A stretch of 64,000 nucleotides of DNA from Enterococcus rotai (GCF_001465345.1 NZ_CP013655.1:372001-436000), one strand, 5' to 3'; shown: positions 19,654 to 29,812, counted from the stretch's first letter. The notes: generated by a model not told the origin, from the sequence alone. Translations and numbers: made by a program.

Positions 19654-20802
19654 TTATCCATTCAATACCAAGAATTTTTTATACAACTGATTAAAGATAA
19701 TCATAAACTGTTCAGCTTCAGCAATTGTATTACTTTCATCTAAGCTGATTCTAATAGCAGAAGTTGCTAAAGCATCCGGTACTTTCATGGCATGTAGGGT
19801 ACTACTAGCCATTTTTTTCCGGCTAGAGCAGGCACTTGTCGTTGATGTGTAAATTTGCTTTTCTTCTAAGGCATGTACCAGTACCTCGCCACGAATCCCT
19901 TTTAGCGCAAAGCATAAAATATGCGGAGCAAAATCGGACGTCTCTTTTGAAAAGACCGTAACGTTCGAATATTCTTGTAAAGCTTCAACCAAATAACGAC
20001 GAATAGTTGCCGTATGCATTGGTTTTTCTGCTCTTTTATCTGTATATAAACGCAATGCTTTCGCCATTGATACAATCCCAGCAACATTCTCTGTACCGCT
20101 TCTTTGATCATTTTCTTGACCGCCACCGTTTAATAAAGGGGTTAGCTTACGTCCGTGTTTCCAATAAATAAACCCAACACCTCTTGGTCCATGAAATTTA
20201 TGCGCAGAAAATGTAGCAAAATCTACACGTGGCGTTAGCCATTGTTCCTGAGCGACCTTGCCAATTGCTTGAACAGCATCCACATGAAAATGGATCGTTG
20301 GATGATTTTCTAAACAGTCGCTGATTGCTTGAATTGGCTGGATCGAGCCGATTTCATTATTGACTGCCATAACAGACACAAGAATGGTATCTTTACGAAT
20401 CAATTTCGCTAATTCATCTACTATTACAAATCCGCGTTCATCAACCGGAGCAATCGATAGTTCAAAGCCATTTTCGGCCAACTGTCTTGCTGTTTCAGAA
20501 ACAGCTGGATGCTCAATATTTGAAATAATAATATGGCGACCAAATGATTTTTTCTCCAAAGCCGTTCCTTTTAAGACCCAATTATCGCCTTCTGTGCCAC
20601 CGCTTGTAAAATAAATCTCGTTTGATTTTACTTGGATCAAATCAGCAATTTGTTTCCGTGCTTGCTCTAGCAAGCGATTTGCTTGATTACCTAGATCATG
20701 CAAACTAGACGGATTGCCAATGATTCGTTGATTAACTTTTACATATGTATCTAACGCTTGCGGATAAATTGGCGTTGTTGCGCTGTTATCAAAATATATC
20801 AT
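19654..20802 (-). CDS. Cysteine desulfurase (NifS/IscS-like), ThiI partner
   Basis: A 382-residue PLP enzyme that takes sulfur from cysteine and passes it as persulfide. The PLP lysine is in FSAHKFHGPRG (about residue 203), and the active-site cysteine loop is TSTTSACSSRK near 325. The ATG is followed by the family-typical IYFDNSATTP. Its position between ezrA and thiI is the known Firmicutes arrangement in which this enzyme serves tRNA thiolation (NifZ-type) rather than general Fe-S assembly. Confidence 0.94.
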   Translation of the reverse strand: MIYFDNSATTPIYPQALDTYVKVNQRIIGNPSSLHDLGNQANRLLEQARKQIADLIQVKSNEIYFTSGGTEGDNWVLKGTALEKKSFGRHIIISNIEHPAVSETARQLAENGFELSIAPVDERGFVIVDELAKLIRKDTILVSVMAVNNEIGSIQPIQAISDCLENHPTIHFHVDAVQAIGKVAQEQWLTPRVDFATFSAHKFHGPRGVGFIYWKHGRKLTPLLNGGGQENDQRSGTENVAGIVSMAKALRLYTDKRAEKPMHTATIRRYLVEALQEYSNVTVFSKETSDFAPHILCFALKGIRGEVLVHALEEKQIYTSTTSACSSRKKMASSTLHAMKVPDALATSAIRISLDESNTIAEAEQFMIIFNQLYKKFLVLNG

Positions 20803-20875
20803 CTAAAAACCTTCTTCTCTTGAAATTCTTTCCTATTATATACTTTCTGCTTTCGTAGTTCAACCGAATACAAAA

Positions 20876-20902
20876 TAAAAAGGTGAGACGCTTGTCTCAC
20901 CC
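20876..20902 (-). terminator. Terminator of ezrA
   Basis: GGTGAGAC and GTCTCACC with a 4-nt loop (20882-20901) begin 9 bp after the ezrA stop on the minus strand and are followed by TTTTTATTTT. Confidence 0.85.
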
Positions 20903-20910
20903 TTAACTAT

Positions 20911-22632
20911 TTACATTGCATCAAGATTGTTGAAATAGAAATCTTCGATTCGTCTAAACGCACCTGGTTCTACTCGTTCAAGTGCCGTTCCAATTTCATC
21001 TAATGCATCTTGATATCTATACTCTTTTGAAAATAGTTCTAAACTATTTTCCATCGCTACACGAATTGCTTCGTGTGTATGACGGTAACGATTTGCATAC
21101 TGCATCATTTGTTCTGTTAATGCTGCAGAGTTAACTAAATCATTGGTTTTCTTATCTAGTAATTCTAAATCTTCATTACAAAGATCAGAAAGTTTTTTGA
21201 TCTCTTCCATATTGATTCTAATACGGTTCAAGGCTTTACTTAGTTCTTCAATACGGTCTGTTGCAACAAAGAAGAATTCTAAGTAATCAGCTGGTAACCC
21301 TGGCAAACGTTGTTTTTCAACATAGCGTTTGATGTTACGTAAACGAAAATCATATTGATCAACTTTTTCTTGGGCAGCTTTTTCACCTTTGCGTAATTCT
21401 TTCAATGAATCATCGATTTCAACTTGTTGATTTTCGATGTCATCTAAAATCTTATAGCAATCTTTAAAGAATGCTTGAACTTCTGAATATGGAATGGTAT
21501 GTTCTTTCATTTTTGGTTCGAAATCTTCATAACGGCGAATCAGTTCTTCAATCTCAGTTTGGAAACCTCTTGAACGTCCAAGCTCATTGTGATTCAATGT
21601 GTAACTTTGTGACGTGTGATCCAGTTCGATCATTAATTGGCGATTGTTTTTCAATGCGTGGGCAATGTAATCACCAACGACTTTATGATTTGTGATCACA
21701 TATTTCTTAGCATTGATCTCACGTTCCATGATTTCATATAGTGCATCGATTGCATTAGCTGTATCACGATTTGCAACTTCAACTGCATCGACTTCTGTTT
21801 TCTCTAAATCAACCGTTGAATTTTTCACGCGTTTTTGAACGCGTCTCAATTCTTCTTCAAAATTCTTTTCAGGGAACACATAATGATCTGCAAGCAGACG
21901 TTTGTATCCCTCTTCAATCTCTTTTAGTTGATCTGGGAATGTTCGGTTCAATTCGTCATACAGTGGTGGGATACGCTTCATCACATCATCTAACTCATAG
22001 GTGTGACGTTCGGCATTTTCCAATACTTCACGTGCTTCGATCGGATCGCCAGAAGTATTCAATGTAACAAATTGAGTAAACTCGATCTCGATATTTTTGA
22101 TTTGTTTTTGTAATTCCGGATAAGCTGAACCAAATTCTGATTTTTCATCATGAAGTAATTTACTGATTTCTTCGTAAACATCTAAAGCTTTTTGAACTTC
22201 CAATGAATTGCGCTCTTCACTTTCACGTAGCTCTTTCAAACCATTACGAATGATCTCAACTTCTGATTCCATCTCAGTCATTGTCTCGTCAGCTTCGGCA
22301 ACTGCTTTTTTTGCTTTCATAAAACGGAAGGTTTCATTTAAATTTTCAACTTCAAAAATCTGACTTTCTAACTCTGCAAAAGAACGAGTAGAAATCTCGG
22401 TCCAACGTTGATTCCATTCTCTAAATGTGTTCTGACTTTGCCCGACCATGTGCATTTTTTTGACATCATCGACCTCTTCAATCACTGGTAAGTCGAACAG
22501 CGCTTCTTTCCTCTTTTCCAGATCATCGAGTTTCATTTGATTTTTCTTTCTCATAAAATAACCAACTAAATACAAAACTGCTGCGATGATTATTATAGCT
22601 AAAACTACGATAATGATCAGATTATTCTTCAT
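20911..22632 (-). CDS. ezrA: Septation ring formation regulator EzrA
   Basis: A 573-residue membrane-anchored division protein that restrains FtsZ ring assembly and links it to peptidoglycan synthesis. One N-terminal transmembrane segment (about residues 4-26, LIIIVVLAIIIIAAVLYLVG) is followed by long spectrin-like coiled coils to the C-terminus. The usual EzrA length is about 570. GGAGG precedes the ATG. Gene order with cysteine desulfurase and thiI is as in other enterococci. Confidence 0.95.
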   Translation of the reverse strand: MKNNLIIIVVLAIIIIAAVLYLVGYFMRKKNQMKLDDLEKRKEALFDLPVIEEVDDVKKMHMVGQSQNTFREWNQRWTEISTRSFAELESQIFEVENLNETFRFMKAKKAVAEADETMTEMESEVEIIRNGLKELRESEERNSLEVQKALDVYEEISKLLHDEKSEFGSAYPELQKQIKNIEIEFTQFVTLNTSGDPIEAREVLENAERHTYELDDVMKRIPPLYDELNRTFPDQLKEIEEGYKRLLADHYVFPEKNFEEELRRVQKRVKNSTVDLEKTEVDAVEVANRDTANAIDALYEIMEREINAKKYVITNHKVVGDYIAHALKNNRQLMIELDHTSQSYTLNHNELGRSRGFQTEIEELIRRYEDFEPKMKEHTIPYSEVQAFFKDCYKILDDIENQQVEIDDSLKELRKGEKAAQEKVDQYDFRLRNIKRYVEKQRLPGLPADYLEFFFVATDRIEELSKALNRIRINMEEIKKLSDLCNEDLELLDKKTNDLVNSAALTEQMMQYANRYRHTHEAIRVAMENSLELFSKEYRYQDALDEIGTALERVEPGAFRRIEDFYFNNLDAM

Positions 22633-22861
22633 TCATGGTTCCTCCGTTTATTAGTCCATATATGATATGCAACAGCCAATAGATAACAAAAACACCTCTA
22701 TCTACTATCACAATATTCTCTTATCTACTTAAAATTACTTAAAAACACCTACAGAAAATTATATCACAAACCACTCAATCAAGCACTAACAATTTGTAAA
22801 TTTTTAAGAAATGTTTTGACTTTGTATTATTGTCACGCATCTCTGCCGACTATTCGTTAGT

Positions 22862-23527
22862 TTAACCGATTTTCTCTGTCTTTTGCAACTTTTTACACAC
22901 ATCGCTCAATGTATCGATTTTTTGATCTGCCAATTGCTGGTCCATACCAAAGCGAGTATCTTTTATAGCCCAAACCGTTGTCCCTGCATCACGAGCGGAA
23001 CGAATGCCTTTTTCAGAATCTTCGATCGCCAAACAATTTTTAGGATCCAGTCCTAATTCTTCTGCGGTATATTCATAAATCTCTGGAGCTGGTTTGCTTT
23101 TTTTGAATTGTGTGCCGCTCACGACTACATCAAAATAACTCGTTAATTGTCCTTCTTTTAAAACTTCTTGGATCACATCTAACGTTGATGATGAGGCTAA
23201 ACCGATTCTATACCCTTTTCTTTTAAAAAACTGCAAGACTCGTTTGGCATCTGGATCGATCAACTGACTGTAATCAATCGGGTGTTCTGCTTTGTATTGA
23301 TGGTATTTTTCATTTAAGAAAGCTTCATCATAGATTGTATCATTAACTTCAAGAATCGTCTCCCATAAGCTTCGCATGTCCGCTCCGATAAATAATGGTA
23401 GCGGAATCTGTTCAATAGATAGATCATATTCCTTGAGAAAAGCTTTTCTACGTTGATAATAGAACTCCTCACTATCGACTAACACACCATCCATATCGAA
23501 AATAATTCCCTTGTATTCTTGCGTCAT
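22862..23527 (-). CDS. HAD-superfamily phosphatase, beta-phosphoglucomutase-like
   Basis: A 221-residue HAD hydrolase of subfamily IA. Motif I is DMDGVLVDSE (11-20), motif II is the threonine/serine in GLASSST (about 110-116), motif III is the lysine in KKSKPAPEIY near 145, and motif IV is AIEDSEKGIRSA. A helical cap lies between motif I and II. The DxDGVxxDS form fits beta-phosphoglucomutase or a sugar-phosphate phosphatase; the substrate cannot be told from sequence alone. It is transcribed divergently from the aspartokinase gene. Confidence 0.88.
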   Translation of the reverse strand: MTQEYKGIIFDMDGVLVDSEEFYYQRRKAFLKEYDLSIEQIPLPLFIGADMRSLWETILEVNDTIYDEAFLNEKYHQYKAEHPIDYSQLIDPDAKRVLQFFKRKGYRIGLASSSTLDVIQEVLKEGQLTSYFDVVVSGTQFKKSKPAPEIYEYTAEELGLDPKNCLAIEDSEKGIRSARDAGTTVWAIKDTRFGMDQQLADQKIDTLSDVCKKLQKTEKIG

Positions 23528-23722
23528 TTTGGCGCTCCTTTTTTTGACTATTCTTATTCAGCTCTATCAGTCTAACAAAAGTTTGAAAAAAAATGAAGAA
23601 ATTTGTTGGAAAATAACGGAAAAGAACGAATAATTGTCATTTTTACAGTTGCTTTTCAGTCCATCTTTCGGTATTCTTTTACTATTATAATGAAAAATCT
23701 ATTAAAATTAGGAGTGAAAAAA

Positions 23723-25078
23723 GTGAAAGTCACAAAATTTGGAGGTAGCTCATTAGCATCAGCTGCACAATTAGAAAAAGTTTTACAAATCGTAAAAGAA
23801 GACGCTTCACGAAAGTTTATCGTTGTTTCAGCTCCTGGTAAGCGTTCTTCTGAGGACATCAAAGTAACAGATTTACTTATTGCTTACTATAATACTTATT
23901 TAAATAATGAAAATACGACTGAAATCACTGGCAAAATCGTTGATCGTTACGAAGCGATTTTAGATGAGTTAGGGCTTGATAAAGAGATACTAAATGATAT
24001 TCAACAAGGAATCCAAAAATTGGCTACATTACCAAAACAGGATAACCCACATCTTTTTGATGCCTTTTTAGCCAGCGGTGAAAATAACAATGCAAAATTA
24101 GTTGCCTCTTTTTTCCAACAGCGCGGACTAAAGGCTCGTTATAAAAATCCGAGTGATCTTGGGATCATTGTCTCAGACGAACCTGGTAATGCCCGAATTT
24201 TGACATCTTCTTTAAGCAAAATCAACCAGTTTAAAACAACTGACGAAATTTTAGTGATTCCTGGCTTTTTTGGTTTTACAGAAGCGGGAGATATTTGTAC
24301 ATTTTCTAGAGGAGGCTCTGATATCACAGGCTCGATCGTTGCAGCTGGAGTCGAAGCTGATATTTACGAAAACTTTACGGATGTTAATGGGATTTTTGTG
24401 GCTCACCCTGGAATCATTCATGAACCTAAAACAATTAAAGAGCTAACCTATCGGGAAATGCGAGAATTAGCTTATGCAGGCTTTGCAGTATTACATGATG
24501 AAGCATTGATGCCTGCTTACCGTGCTAACATCCCTGTCGTTATCAAAAATACAAATAATCCTGAACATCCAGGAACCTTGATTACAACATCTAGAACAGT
24601 GAAACACGACCCTGTTGTCGGAATTGCCAGCGACCAAGGATTTGCCAGCATTTATATTAGTAAATATTTAATGAATAGAGAATTGGGCTTTGGACGTCGT
24701 TTATTGCAAATTCTAGAAGAGCTCGGTCTTAGTTACGAGCATATGCCTTCTGGGATCGATGATATTTCGATTATTTTGCGAGAAGAGCAATTAACAATTG
24801 AGATCGAAGAACAATTGATGGAGCGCTTGGAGCGTGAACTTGAGCCAGATGAATTACGGATTACACATGGTTTATCTATGTTGATGGTGGTTGGTGAAGG
24901 CATGCGTCAACGGATCGGGGTTATGGCAGACAGCACTGCCGCTTTAGCTTTTAATAAAATCAACTTGGAAATGATCAACCAAGGTTCTTCTGAGGTCAGT
25001 ATTATGTTTGGAATTCGTGAAGATCAAGAGAAAAAAGCGATCCAAGCCTTATATAAAACCTTTTTTGAAGTGGAATAA
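23723..25078 (+). CDS. Aspartokinase, monofunctional class with ACT domains
   Basis: A 451-residue cytoplasmic enzyme for the first step of the aspartate pathway (lysine/diaminopimelate, threonine, methionine). The N-terminal kinase motif KFGGSSLA is directly after the start, FSRGGSDITGSIVAAGV lies near residue 200, and two C-terminal ACT domains bind effector amino acids. I chose the GTG at 23723 because AGGAG precedes it and the protein then begins VKVTKFGGSS as usual; the 40-codon upstream extension has no ribosome binding site. It is monocistronic with a strong terminator. Confidence 0.93.
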   Translation: MKVTKFGGSSLASAAQLEKVLQIVKEDASRKFIVVSAPGKRSSEDIKVTDLLIAYYNTYLNNENTTEITGKIVDRYEAILDELGLDKEILNDIQQGIQKLATLPKQDNPHLFDAFLASGENNNAKLVASFFQQRGLKARYKNPSDLGIIVSDEPGNARILTSSLSKINQFKTTDEILVIPGFFGFTEAGDICTFSRGGSDITGSIVAAGVEADIYENFTDVNGIFVAHPGIIHEPKTIKELTYREMRELAYAGFAVLHDEALMPAYRANIPVVIKNTNNPEHPGTLITTSRTVKHDPVVGIASDQGFASIYISKYLMNRELGFGRRLLQILEELGLSYEHMPSGIDDISIILREEQLTIEIEEQLMERLERELEPDELRITHGLSMLMVVGEGMRQRIGVMADSTAALAFNKINLEMINQGSSEVSIMFGIREDQEKKAIQALYKTFFEVE

Positions 25079-25142
25079 ACTAAAAGCGTGACTGGAATAT
25101 GACGCGACGAGCTGTTTCTGCTCCTACCGTTTATTCGAATAG

Positions 25143-25190
25143 CAAGAGCCTGAAACATCACTTTCGAGTGACGTTTCGGGCTCTTGTTTT
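25143..25190 (+). terminator. Terminator of the aspartokinase gene
   Basis: A 14-bp stem CAAGAGCCTGAAAC / GTTTCGGGCTCTTG encloses a second small stem CACT-ttcg-AGTG and is followed by TTTTT. Confidence 0.9.
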
Positions 25191-25217
25191 TCGCTTTATT
25201 TGATGTTATGTTGTTAA

Positions 25218-25658
25218 TTAAAATTTTGTCTTTCTCACGAGATGAGTAATTGGATAAGGTTTTCCAAAGCCATCGACTGCATCCTCTGATTCAATTTCAA
25301 ATCCGTGATTTAAATAGAATTTTTTAGCCTGTTCATTTTGAGTATTCACGTCAATTCTGTTTATCCCCTCATTGTCAACTAGCCACGTCAATATTCTACT
25401 ACCATAGCGTTTTCCAATAAAATTAGGATCAAGGAATAACATGACTAACTCATGATGATCAAGACCACTAAAACCAACTAGTTCATCGTTTTCACTCCAG
25501 ATAGTTAAGTCAACACTATCTAAATTTTCAGGAATTATTTTTTTATAAAAATTGAAATCTTCCTCAGATAAAAAATCATGTGTATTTTTTACTGATCTTT
25601 CCCATATTTCGATAATTGAACGATAATCCTCTTTGTTTGCTTTTCTTTTAGTTAACAT
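25218..25658 (-). CDS. GNAT-family N-acetyltransferase
   Basis: A 146-residue acetyltransferase fold. The acetyl-CoA loop is read as DPNFIGKRYGSRILTWLV (R/Q-x-x-G-x-G/A type) near residue 80, followed by NEQAKKFYLNHGFEI, the typical beta4-alpha4 signature. The substrate is unknown. It is a single gene read towards the aspartokinase terminator. Confidence 0.85.
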   Translation of the reverse strand: MLTKRKANKEDYRSIIEIWERSVKNTHDFLSEEDFNFYKKIIPENLDSVDLTIWSENDELVGFSGLDHHELVMLFLDPNFIGKRYGSRILTWLVDNEGINRIDVNTQNEQAKKFYLNHGFEIESEDAVDGFGKPYPITHLVRKTKF

Positions 25659-25961
25659 ACTTGCGTCCTCCGTTCGTTGTTTGTTTTGCTACCACTCCTT
25701 CCCATTTATCCTTTAATTGTTTTTTGAGTATAACTCCAGCTAAAATATGTATTCATTTTATATTTACCTCAACTTTTTGATAGCATTTATCTTAAAGAGG
25801 TTTTGTAATGATGTCAACAGATTATCGACCTTTACTACGCGATCCTTCTTTTTTCCACTATAATAGTTGATTTTGGTGATCTATTTTCAAAGAAAGCATT
25901 CTCATCGTGACATGACTAGAGTACAATAAAACTAAGCTATTTATGAAAAGGTGGGGTAAGT
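25659..25961. other. Intergenic region between GNAT gene and ABC operon
   Basis: About 300 AT-rich bases. A weak promoter for the ABC operon may be TTCTCA (25899-25904) and TACAAT (25922-25927). A 20-codon open frame at 25808-25870 with AGAGG in front is possible but unsupported. Confidence 0.35.
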
Positions 25962-26726
25962 ATGATCGAGTTGTTTAATGTCAGTAAAAATTATGGGACA
26001 AAACAAGCGTTGAAGGAATTGAGCTTAACGATTAAGTCGGGAGAAATCTTTGGTTTTCTTGGGCATAACGGGGCAGGTAAATCGACAACCATCAAAAGTC
26101 TAGTAAGTATCATTCAGCCTTCTAGTGGTTCAATCAAAGTTGACAGTTTGGAATTATCAGAAAATCGGCAAGCCATCAAGCAAAAAATTGCCTACGTGCC
26201 GGACACTCCTGATATCTTTTTACAGTTAACAGCAGGAGAATACTGGGATTTGATCAGTGCCGCTTATGGACTTGAGGCGGCACAAAAACAAACGCGCTTA
26301 AGTGAATTGGCTTCTTTGTTTGACATGTTGAGTCATCAAGATGAAACGTTAGCAAGTTTTTCTCATGGTATGCGCCAAAAAACGATCATTATTGGGGCCT
26401 TATTGCCTGATCCTGATATTTGGATTTTAGATGAGCCTTTACAAGGGTTGGATCCCCAAGCTGCATTTGATTTGAAAGAAATGATGAAGGCTCATGCTGC
26501 CAAAGGGAAAACGGTCATTTTCTCAACCCATGCGTTAGATACCGCTGAACAACTGTGTGATCAATTAGCGATTCTAAAGAAAGGTGAACTCATCTACAAC
26601 GGCTCTGTTGCTGACTTATTAGCGCAATCGCCAAATGAATCTTTAGAATCCATCTACTTGAAGATGGCTGGTCGGCAATCGGATGCGCAATTATTAGAAC
26701 GTATTGAAGGTGATTTGGATGAATAA
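25962..26726 (+). CDS. ABC transporter ATP-binding protein, EcsA-like
   Basis: A 254-residue ATPase subunit. Walker A is GHNGAGKST (35-43), the Q-loop lies in AYVPDTPD, the signature is read as LASFSHGMRQK (about 130-140, a variant of LSGGQ common in this subgroup), Walker B is DIWILDEPLQGLD (153-165) and the switch histidine is in STHALDTAE. AAGGTGGGG precedes the ATG. The permease gene overlaps by 8 bp, so the two form one exporter. EcsAB-type transporters influence peptide secretion and protease regulation; the substrate here is unknown. Confidence 0.88.
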   Translation: MIELFNVSKNYGTKQALKELSLTIKSGEIFGFLGHNGAGKSTTIKSLVSIIQPSSGSIKVDSLELSENRQAIKQKIAYVPDTPDIFLQLTAGEYWDLISAAYGLEAAQKQTRLSELASLFDMLSHQDETLASFSHGMRQKTIIIGALLPDPDIWILDEPLQGLDPQAAFDLKEMMKAHAAKGKTVIFSTHALDTAEQLCDQLAILKKGELIYNGSVADLLAQSPNESLESIYLKMAGRQSDAQLLERIEGDLDE

Positions 26727-28302
26727 AACACAGCTGCTTGAATTGACTCGAGTGAATTTACGTTATGCCAACCCGCAAGTGACCGATCGCGCTCGAAGAA
26801 AAGGCAAAAGCGGAAAAGCATTGACGCGAGCTTTGATCAATCAGTATTTGCTTTCTGGTGTTCTATTTTTATTCATCTATGGCGCCACAATGTTTCTTAT
26901 TGATTTTAGTCAAATGCCAGGTTTCTTTACTTATTATGTTGCTTTATTTAGCATTTTAGCTTTTTCGCAAGGAATCTCGGTCATTTATAATGTGTTCTTT
27001 GAAAGTCAGGACTTACCAGCCTATCTCCCTTTGCCTTTCAAACAAAGTACGATTTTTGCGGCAAAAATTTTGGTCGTTGCTTTAACAGTTACGCCATTTG
27101 TTTTTCCAATGTTTGTCGTATTCTTGCTGACTGGCTGGCGAGCAGGGATTTTTCTGCCAGTAACGATCATTCTAGCGGTTTTGCTTTTCTTATTGGTTTT
27201 AGCTACGGTATTTGCAGTTTGTTGCTTGATCGTCTTTGGCTTGACTCGAACTAAATTTTTCAAAGAGCATAAAAAAGTCGTAACTAGTTTATTGTTAGGT
27301 ATTTCAATGACGATTGCAATCGTTGGGATCATTTTTATGAATGGTCAAAGTTCTTACTCCGAAGTAGGTCAAATGGATCGAAATCCGATCACTATTTTAT
27401 TGCCGTTGTTTCAAATTGTTGCTAATCCATTTTCTACATCAGGATTGCTTAGTCTTGCAGGTTTACTTGGTATTTTTTTAGTCTTGATGATTGCTGTTAA
27501 GTTGTTGATTCTGCCAAAACTTTACGAGCAGTTGACGGATGCAACTACCGCCAAAGGTGCCCAACGTCGTAAATATAAAGCGAACCAAAATTTAGGTCAG
27601 CTACTAATAAATTATAATAAACAATTATTGAAAGAACCCAACTTAATTATGCAAGTATTGTCTACTTCTTTACTAATGCCAGTTATTTTTATCGTTACAT
27701 TTGCAATTGGCGGCTCATTGAATTTAAGTCATTTAGATTTCCGTTTTATCGGGGTTGTCTTTTTAGGTGGCATTGCATTAGCTTGGATGACAATCAATCA
27801 GACTTCATTTATCAGTAATTTGATATCTCTTGATCAAGAAAATTTTCATTTTGTACGGTCTTTGCCAATCTCAATGTCCAAGTATATGCAGAAAAAATTT
27901 TTGGTGGGGTTGGTTATTCAATTTATCTTAACTGGCGGAATCGCATTGATCGGCAGTTTCCTCTTCCGATTACCACTAATTTTTGTCATTAGTTTCGTTG
28001 CAGGTGCCTTATTAGGGAGTTATCTGCTTTGTCTACGATTTTTTGCAAGAGACTATCGCTTTATTTTACTGGAATGGACCAGTATCAGCCAATTATTTAA
28101 TCGTGGTGCAGGAAATACAGGGTTAGTTTTGACGATGTTTGGGTCTATTTTTGGTAGTTTGATTATTTTAGTGATGTATGGTTTTGCCGCTATGTATCTA
28201 CCATTTTGGCCGCTCACATTAGGGGTTTTAACACTAATTGTGCTTGTAACTATTTTCTGGGGCCGTTACTATCAGAAAAATTTTTGGACAAATTTTGATT
28301 AA
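26719..28302 (+). CDS. ABC transporter permease (ABC-2/EcsB-like)
   Basis: A 527-residue membrane protein with about 12 hydrophobic helices arranged in two similar halves, and a long basic N-terminus (RVNLRYANPQVTDRARRKGKSGK). I use the ATG at 26719, which overlaps the upstream ATPase stop and has GAAGGTG in front. The coupling to the ATPase and the lack of a solute-binding protein indicate an exporter. The substrate is unknown. Confidence 0.82.
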   Translation: MNKTQLLELTRVNLRYANPQVTDRARRKGKSGKALTRALINQYLLSGVLFLFIYGATMFLIDFSQMPGFFTYYVALFSILAFSQGISVIYNVFFESQDLPAYLPLPFKQSTIFAAKILVVALTVTPFVFPMFVVFLLTGWRAGIFLPVTIILAVLLFLLVLATVFAVCCLIVFGLTRTKFFKEHKKVVTSLLLGISMTIAIVGIIFMNGQSSYSEVGQMDRNPITILLPLFQIVANPFSTSGLLSLAGLLGIFLVLMIAVKLLILPKLYEQLTDATTAKGAQRRKYKANQNLGQLLINYNKQLLKEPNLIMQVLSTSLLMPVIFIVTFAIGGSLNLSHLDFRFIGVVFLGGIALAWMTINQTSFISNLISLDQENFHFVRSLPISMSKYMQKKFLVGLVIQFILTGGIALIGSFLFRLPLIFVISFVAGALLGSYLLCLRFFARDYRFILLEWTSISQLFNRGAGNTGLVLTMFGSIFGSLIILVMYGFAAMYLPFWPLTLGVLTLIVLVTIFWGRYYQKNFWTNFD

Positions 28303-28319
28303 TTTATAGATAAAAAATA

Positions 28320-28360
28320 ACGAGCAAAAGAGAATGACCTTTCTCTTTCTGCTCGTTTTC
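28320..28360. terminator. Bidirectional terminator after the ABC operon
   Basis: ACGAGCA / TGCTCGT with inner AAAGAGA / TCTCTTT arms and T-runs on both sides, between convergent genes. Confidence 0.85.
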
Positions 28361-28373
28361 TGCTCTCAAGTAA

Positions 28374-28895
28374 TCAGTTCATTTCAGCAGCATTTTTCTG
28401 ACGTTCTAATTCAGCTTTGATCTTTGGCTCGGGTGCAAAATCTGCCTCCCAGTTATCTGGCTTCATCACTTTATGTGTGACGGGATGATAATGTGGTTTA
28501 CCATCTGGGAAAATTTTTCCCATGTTGGCTTCATGAACAATCGAAAAAACTTCAGTTGGATCGACGCCCAGCAATGAAAACGAACCGTATGTAAAATACA
28601 ATAGATCGATCAATGCGTCAACTTGTTCTACTAAAGGATCAGTTACTTGCTTTTGTTTGCTCAGAACTTTTTCCTCAGCCTGATCGACTGATACTTTTAG
28701 CTGCTCTACTAATTCTTTAAATACTGCTGGATCATTGTTCGCCGATCCATACAAAAACTCAACCAACTCTTCCGTTTTAAAGCCCGCTCTATCCGATGCT
28801 TGCTTAGCAGAAAACGGCGTTGGAATTTTCGGTTTTCGATTATCAAATTTTTCGTGAAATGCTTCTGCTTTTTCAAATGGATTATCGATTTTCAT
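28374..28895 (-). CDS. MazG-like / Cof-annotated nucleotide phosphohydrolase family protein
   Basis: A 173-residue soluble helical protein. The pattern RAGFKTEELVEFLYGS (about 40-55) followed by DPLVEQVDALIDLLYFTYGSFSLLGVDPTEVFSIVHEANMGK (EExxE...DxxxD arrangement) is that of MazG/PRA-PH-type all-alpha nucleotide pyrophosphohydrolases, in a group often annotated as predicted phosphohydrolase. AGGAGG precedes the ATG at 28895; the 12 upstream codons are not used. The substrate is not known. Confidence 0.75.
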   Translation of the reverse strand: MKIDNPFEKAEAFHEKFDNRKPKIPTPFSAKQASDRAGFKTEELVEFLYGSANNDPAVFKELVEQLKVSVDQAEEKVLSKQKQVTDPLVEQVDALIDLLYFTYGSFSLLGVDPTEVFSIVHEANMGKIFPDGKPHYHPVTHKVMKPDNWEADFAPEPKIKAELERQKNAAEMN

Positions 28896-28935
28896 AAAGT
28901 TCCTCCTCGTATAACGATCATAAACTAACATGAGC

Positions 28936-29775
28936 CTAATGGATCACATCATAATGACTCAACGCTTGGTAAATACCATCTTCTTCATTACTTTTCGTTA
29001 CATACTTAGCGACCTTTTTGATCTCTTCCTCAGCATTTCCCATCGCTACTCCATAGCCGACATGACTCAACATTTCCAGATCATTCCAGCTATCACCAAA
29101 TGCCATCACTTCATCTAGTGAGAGGTTAAAATGTTCAGCACAGCGCTTTATCCCAACTAATTTTGAACCCCCTGCTGGAATAATATCTACAGTATACGGG
29201 TTAGAACGAGTCAAATGGCAACCTTCCAGTTGCTTTTTTAAGAAGCTTTCCTCTGATTTGGCACTCAAAAGAACGCATTGATAGATCGGTTCTTTTAATA
29301 TGTCCAAATCAAAATAACGTTGATCTTTTCTGTGAATAGAAAAACGACTGACTAAATTTTTGGCGATTGTCACAGGAAAACGTTTTGGTAAAAAGCGGGA
29401 TAGCTTTTTGGCCCATTTTTTTTGCCCAAAGCGCATCAGAGAACTGCCTTCCAAACTCTTTCTTGAACCAAACATGATTTGGCGATGATAGTCATCTGAA
29501 AAGGTTACGATCCTTCTTAATGTCTCCTCAGGAAAATGATCTGCTCGAATCGTTTCGTCTTTTGTATAAACCAACTGACCATTATACGTAACAAAAACAT
29601 CCAGATTCAATTCATCTATCTGCTGGCTTAAATGAACGGGTCCTCGACCTGTTGCAACACCGCAGATGATTCCTTGTTCTTGCGCTAATGCAATTGCCTG
29701 TTTTGTTGACTCCAAAGCTTTGGCATTTTTATTCACTAGCGTGCCATCGATATCAAAGAAAATAGCTTTTATCAT
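28936..29775 (-). CDS. Cof-type HAD phosphatase
   Basis: A 279-residue HAD hydrolase of the Cof/IIB subfamily. Motif I is FFDIDGTLVNK (6-16), motif II is GVATGRGP (about 40-47), motif III is the lysine in GGSKLVGIKR and motif IV is MAFGDSWNDLEML, followed by GVAMGNAEEEIKKVAKYVT, which is very typical of the family. Such enzymes dephosphorylate sugar phosphates or flavin precursors. It lies in a leftward run of small metabolic genes. Confidence 0.9.
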   Translation of the reverse strand: MIKAIFFDIDGTLVNKNAKALESTKQAIALAQEQGIICGVATGRGPVHLSQQIDELNLDVFVTYNGQLVYTKDETIRADHFPEETLRRIVTFSDDYHRQIMFGSRKSLEGSSLMRFGQKKWAKKLSRFLPKRFPVTIAKNLVSRFSIHRKDQRYFDLDILKEPIYQCVLLSAKSEESFLKKQLEGCHLTRSNPYTVDIIPAGGSKLVGIKRCAEHFNLSLDEVMAFGDSWNDLEMLSHVGYGVAMGNAEEEIKKVAKYVTKSNEEDGIYQALSHYDVIH

Positions 29776-29812
29776 ATTTTCCCTTTCTTTGTTTCATTTT
29801 ATATTTGGTTGA

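Noticed and set aside
25808-25870. 20-codon plus-strand frame (MMSTDYRPLLRDPSFFHYNS) with AGAGG in front
   Set aside because: A single weak ribosome binding site, no promoter and no functional context; chance is likely.
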